Of a DNA stretch of 64,000 bases, positions 60,554 through 64,000 are shown piece after piece (position 1 is the stretch's first letter; every line of letters begins with the position of its first letter). The notes under the pieces are model-generated. The model saw nothing but the letters and a program-made list of their open reading frames with translations, did not search any database and was not told where the DNA came from. The stretch lies in the NCBI RefSeq assembly GCF_020080835.1, contig NC_058162.1, positions 5,161,323 through 5,225,322 on the forward strand, given 5' to 3'. This stretch comes from Cotesia glomerata. Its lineage: Eukaryota; Arthropoda; Insecta; Hymenoptera; Braconidae. The position numbers and the translations under genes were made by a program.

Positions 60554-62359
60554 ATAATTAAAATATTTTTCAGTTTAATAAAATTATTTTTAAGAAAAAA
60601 TAATTTTTATTTAAGCGACATAGTAAATAGTAACTTATGTAAATAAATATATAATTTGGGTATGTTAATTATTTAATTAATTAATTATTGATTAAAAATA
60701 GTGTTCGAGTGTACAGAATGCCTGCCAAAGAAATTAAAAAAATAAAAACGGTTCAATCTTTATAGTTTTTATTTTTAAAATTAAAAAATGTAGGCACAGT
60801 ATTCCTTATTATTATTATTTTTATTAATATTATTTAGGAGAATGTTTTTTTAAAAATAATATGCTCAAGTTTATTTATCGTAAACATATTAATTAATTAA
60901 TTAATTAATAATGATGTTGAGGATGTATTAATGATATTTCATGACATTATGTATATAAATAAAAATAGCAAAATTTTTTTTCAATGTCCTGAGATTGTTA
61001 AAAACATTAATAAATAACAATATTTGTTACATTATGTAGATAAGTGTGTAAATTTGTTAAATGTTAATGCCACTGTTAATTTCCGAAATTAATATTTTTA
61101 TTTCAACGTGTTCCTTTGGAGAGAATATATATGCATAGATATATAGTACTGTTAACTATGGAATAAGTTTAATAGATGATTGTAAAAAAGAGATTTGTAA
61201 ATAATAATATTATTAATTGTTATTATTATTATTATCATTGTCAACTCAGAGTTTTACGCCTGATTGATTGAACATTTGGTGTGGGTCAATTAGGATTTAT
61301 TATTCTTCTAAATCTCTGTCATCTAATCCTATTAACTTAATTATTGTATGAGTATTTTTTTAATATAAATAATTATTAAATCAACTAGTACTTATTATAT
61401 ATTTATCATTGTATTTTTTACACCTAAATCTCGATTCTCTCCTGTAGTGTTTAAAAAAAAATTATGAAAAATTTTTTGAAACATATTTTTTAAAATTGTA
61501 ACTTACAAGAATTATTGTCTTAATTTAATAAATTTTGCAACTCAATTTAATAACTTTACCAGCTTCAATGTAAAAGTCTTAAAAATATAAGTATAATTCA
61601 AAAATTAAATAAATAAAAAATCATTCCAAAATTTTCTTTAAAGAAATTTCAATTTTCTATTCATTTTTTTTTTTTTTTTTTCACCAATTTAATATTTATT
61701 CAATTTTTGATTTTTTATTTAAAACATGTAATTTATTAGAAAAATAATTAAATTACTAAAAAAATAAATTAAAAATTTTTTTTAATAAAGATAGTTGACA
61801 ATATTTTTATTATTCAATAGATAGATATTTAATTTGAAAATTTTTATATCAAAATTTTATATTTAAAAAAAATATCTGATAATTTTATAATAAATAAAAA
61901 TATTAAAATCTTACAATTTACATTTTTCATGTTTTTACTTTAAAAAACAATTTTTTCATTAACTAATTTGAAAAATTGTTTATTAAACTTAAATTTATTT
62001 TGTTTATAATAATAAAACGAATTTTTTAAATTATTTATTTTAAATAAGGTAAAAGCCCCAATTATTGACGCTATAAGAGACAAAGTTATGATTTGATTTT
62101 TTTTAAGCAATCAAATATAAATATCGTTGAATTTTGTTTGTGGTAATGTCTTAAGTAATATTTTAACTAATCAATTTCTTTTTTTAAAATGATAATCAGT
62201 GATATTTACTAATTAATTTTAAATAATTAAATAGATAATCTGGATACACCAATTATTGACGGGTTAAAAAACTGATTGATCTAATTATTGACGCCCCTAC
62301 TGCACATGCGTCGAATCATTTGGTTATATTGTTATTTATCAAAAACTTGATATAAAGTA
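60554..62359. other. Intergenic, AT-rich
   Basis: No gene. At 62045-62080 and around 62245-62300 the sequence carries AAGGTAAAAGCCCCAATTAT and two further CCAATTATTGACG-like repeats, remnants related to the 16714 MITE. Confidence 0.4.
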
Positions 62360-63021
62360 ATCCTAATATAAAATTTCCTAATATAAAATTGAGATGAAAT
62401 GTATGTGGCATCAAACTATTCGTAACGTGATTGGTCGAATATATCATAAGCATGAAAATATATGCAAATGCTACAGTCAGGCGCGCGCTTGCGCGCGCAA
62501 ATTCAAATTCTAGTCAATATTATTAAAGTTAATTAATAATAATTTCTATGAATGATTAATTATTATTAAAAATATAACAATTTATTCAAAAACTTATTTA
62601 ACACCAAAACACGCCGAGTTATTTGACAGTTAAAAGCCTTGTATATAATCGCGTAACGTATTTTATACTTAAAATAAATAATAGTTTAAAAATCCTAATA
62701 TAAAATTCCTAATATAAAATTGAGATGAAATGTATGTGGCATCAAACTATTCGTAACGTGATTGGTCGAATATATCATAAGCATGAAAATATATGCAAAT
62801 GCTACAGTCAGGCGCGCGCTTGCGCGCGCAAATTCAAATTCTAGTCAATATTATTAAAGTTAATTAATAATAATTTCTATGAATGAATAATTATTATGAA
62901 AAATATAACAATTTATTTAAAAACTTATTTAACACCAAAACACGCCGAGTTATTTGACAGTTAAAAGCCTTGTATATAATCGCGTAACGTATTTTATACT
63001 TAAAATAAATAATAGTTTAAA
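62360..63021. repeat. 332-bp tandem duplication with a GC-rich hairpin
   Basis: Two near-identical direct copies (62360-62691 and 62692-63021). Both contain AGGCGCGCGCTTGCGCGCGC, which can fold on itself, and ACACGCCGAGTTATTTGACA. The very low divergence suggests a recent event, or an assembly artefact. Confidence 0.75.
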
Positions 63022-63628
63022 AAAACTAAAAACACGCTTTTTATAGAAAACCAAACTAAAAAATAGAAAATAAATTTAAATTAAGAATAGTGTTAAAAAT
63101 TTCAATAAATATAAATTAATAATAGTGTAAATAAAAAAAATGTATTTTATTTTAAAAAAAGCGTGAGGTGCAATAATACTGAAGTTAGCCGTCAGCTGTC
63201 AATTTAAAAAATTTTTATACCAAATCAATTACAATAAAAAAATGCTTCTAAAAATTTTCACTTGTAATTTTTACTAAGTTTCACATGTGAAATTTGTAAA
63301 TTAAATTTTTTTTATAATAATTTAATTGTCATAAAATTCTAAGAATATTTTTTGTCTGTCAACTTCAGTGTCATGTGAGGTGCATGGTGTCAATAGTTAT
63401 AAATATTTTATTGACAGATATGAGTAGAGTGATTATCATTTTGATAATATCTTAAAAAGCACCCCACGCTTTTTTTAAAATAAAATACATTTTTTTTATT
63501 TACACTATTATTAATTTATATTTATTGAAATTTTTAACACTATTCTTAATTTAAATTTATTTTCTATTTTTTAGTTTGGTTTTCTATAAAAAGCGTGTTT
63601 TTAGTTTTTAAACTATTATTTATTTTTA
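63002..63628. mobile_element. Foldback structure with a nested Mutator-type MITE
   Basis: Arms 63002-63165 and 63465-63628 are inverted copies (AAAACACGCTTTTTATAGAA / TTCTATAAAAAGCGTGTTTT and onward). The loop contains the MITE at 63172-63374. The left arm is the end of the preceding tandem duplication, so both belong to one larger element. Confidence 0.7.
63172..63374. mobile_element. Mutator-type MITE, intergenic copy
   Basis: Starts (A)ATAATACTGAAGTTAGCCG and ends TCAACTTCAGTGTCAT, flanked by GTGAGGTGC on both sides (63163-63171 and 63375-63383). It inserted into the foldback loop. Confidence 0.8.
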
Positions 63629-63708
63629 CTTTTAGTTTGGTTTATTTATAAAAGCGTGATTTTTTAGTTTTTTTAAACTATTATTTGTTGATTATCAAAA
63701 ATATTCAG

Positions 63709-63943
63709 GCGCGCAAATTACCCACGGAGAGTTACATACTGACATACTGACATACTGACATACAAGTGAAGCTAATAAAAAATAATTATTTATAAATATT
63801 ATAAATACGGGGAATCAGAGTTGGATTTCGGAGAGCGAGCCTGAGAAACGGCTACCAGAACCAAGGAAGGCCGCAGGCGCGCAGATTACCCACGGAGAGT
63901 TACTGACATACTGACAAACTGACATACAAGTGAAGCTAATATA
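63709..63943 (+). repeat. Duplicated module carrying an 18S rRNA-derived segment
   Basis: 63807-63906 matches small-subunit rRNA: ACGGGGAATCAGAGTT, GGAGAGCGAGCCTGAGAAAC, GGCTACCAGAACCAAGGAAG and GCAGGCGCGCAGATTACCCA, which is the well-known conserved 18S block around position 400 with a few substitutions. It then diverges. The 3' part (GGCGCGCAAATTACCCACGG through ACAAGTGAAGCTAATA) also occurs at 63709-63778. Copies of a CATACTGA(C) 9-mer are repeated in both. It is a captured fragment, not a ribosomal gene. Confidence 0.7.
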
Positions 63944-64000
63944 AAGCGTGTAAAAAAAGGCGTCATAGCGCTGTTGACTGGCTGTCAATATGGGATTCAC

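Noticed and set aside
63815..64000. 61-codon minus-strand ORF at the right edge
   Set aside because: It is antisense translation of the 18S-derived segment.

Overview
This is a stretch of AT-rich insect nuclear DNA, most likely from a hymenopteran and plausibly a parasitoid wasp. That placement is an inference from protein similarity recalled from memory, from gene structure (short exons, GT-AG introns full of transposons) and from the repeat mix; no species marker is present. It holds one partial and five complete protein-coding genes that I could rebuild exon by exon with consistent splice phases. Everything else is introns and intergenic DNA packed with small transposable elements.

Layout: the last exon of a CoA synthase gene (COASY, +, 332-526) converges on IFT22 (-, 635-2850, 4 exons, 187 aa). 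Upstream of IFT22 on the same strand is a gene for a protein with two dsRNA-binding domains (-, 3235-11557, 6 exons, 451 aa). It is divergent from a spindle-F-like gene (+, 13007-15879, 4 exons, 339 aa). That gene converges, with 167 bp between stop codons, on mitochondrial ribosomal protein L32 (-, 16047-18310, 3 exons, 198 aa). mRpL32 is divergent from PDSS1, the catalytic subunit of decaprenyl/solanesyl diphosphate synthase for ubiquinone (+, 19411-58571, 8 exons, 412 aa). PDSS1 fills most of the window because intron 1 is about 22.5 kb and later introns carry insertions. From 58.6 kb to the end there is no recognisable gene, only repeats.

The genes are ordinary housekeeping and cell-biology genes (CoA synthesis, cilium transport, RNA binding, cytoskeleton/IKK-type signalling, mitochondrial translation, ubiquinone side chain). 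They are neighbours, not a pathway.

The mobile-element layer is unusually readable. Families can be typed from their ends and target-site duplications: (1) five non-autonomous Helitrons (TC...CTRR ends, hairpin, A/T insertion) filled with tandem copies of a roughly 240-bp palindrome; (2) eight copies of a MITE family starting ATGA.../ATAATACT with 9-bp target duplications, so Mutator-type; (3) TTAA-flanked palindromic elements; (4) several TA-flanked elements with CACTGA or ACACGGA ends; (5) 3' fragments of LINEs and tRNA-derived SINEs; (6) a fragment of a Mutator-like transposase-domain ORF at 48.4-49.3 kb. Nested insertions give relative ages, including a Helitron whose empty target site survives in the other arm of the palindrome it entered. 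The last 300 bp carry a duplicated module containing about 100 nt of 18S rRNA-like sequence. I see no convincing new multi-gene system; the most interesting items are the repeats and a few candidate unannotated exons.
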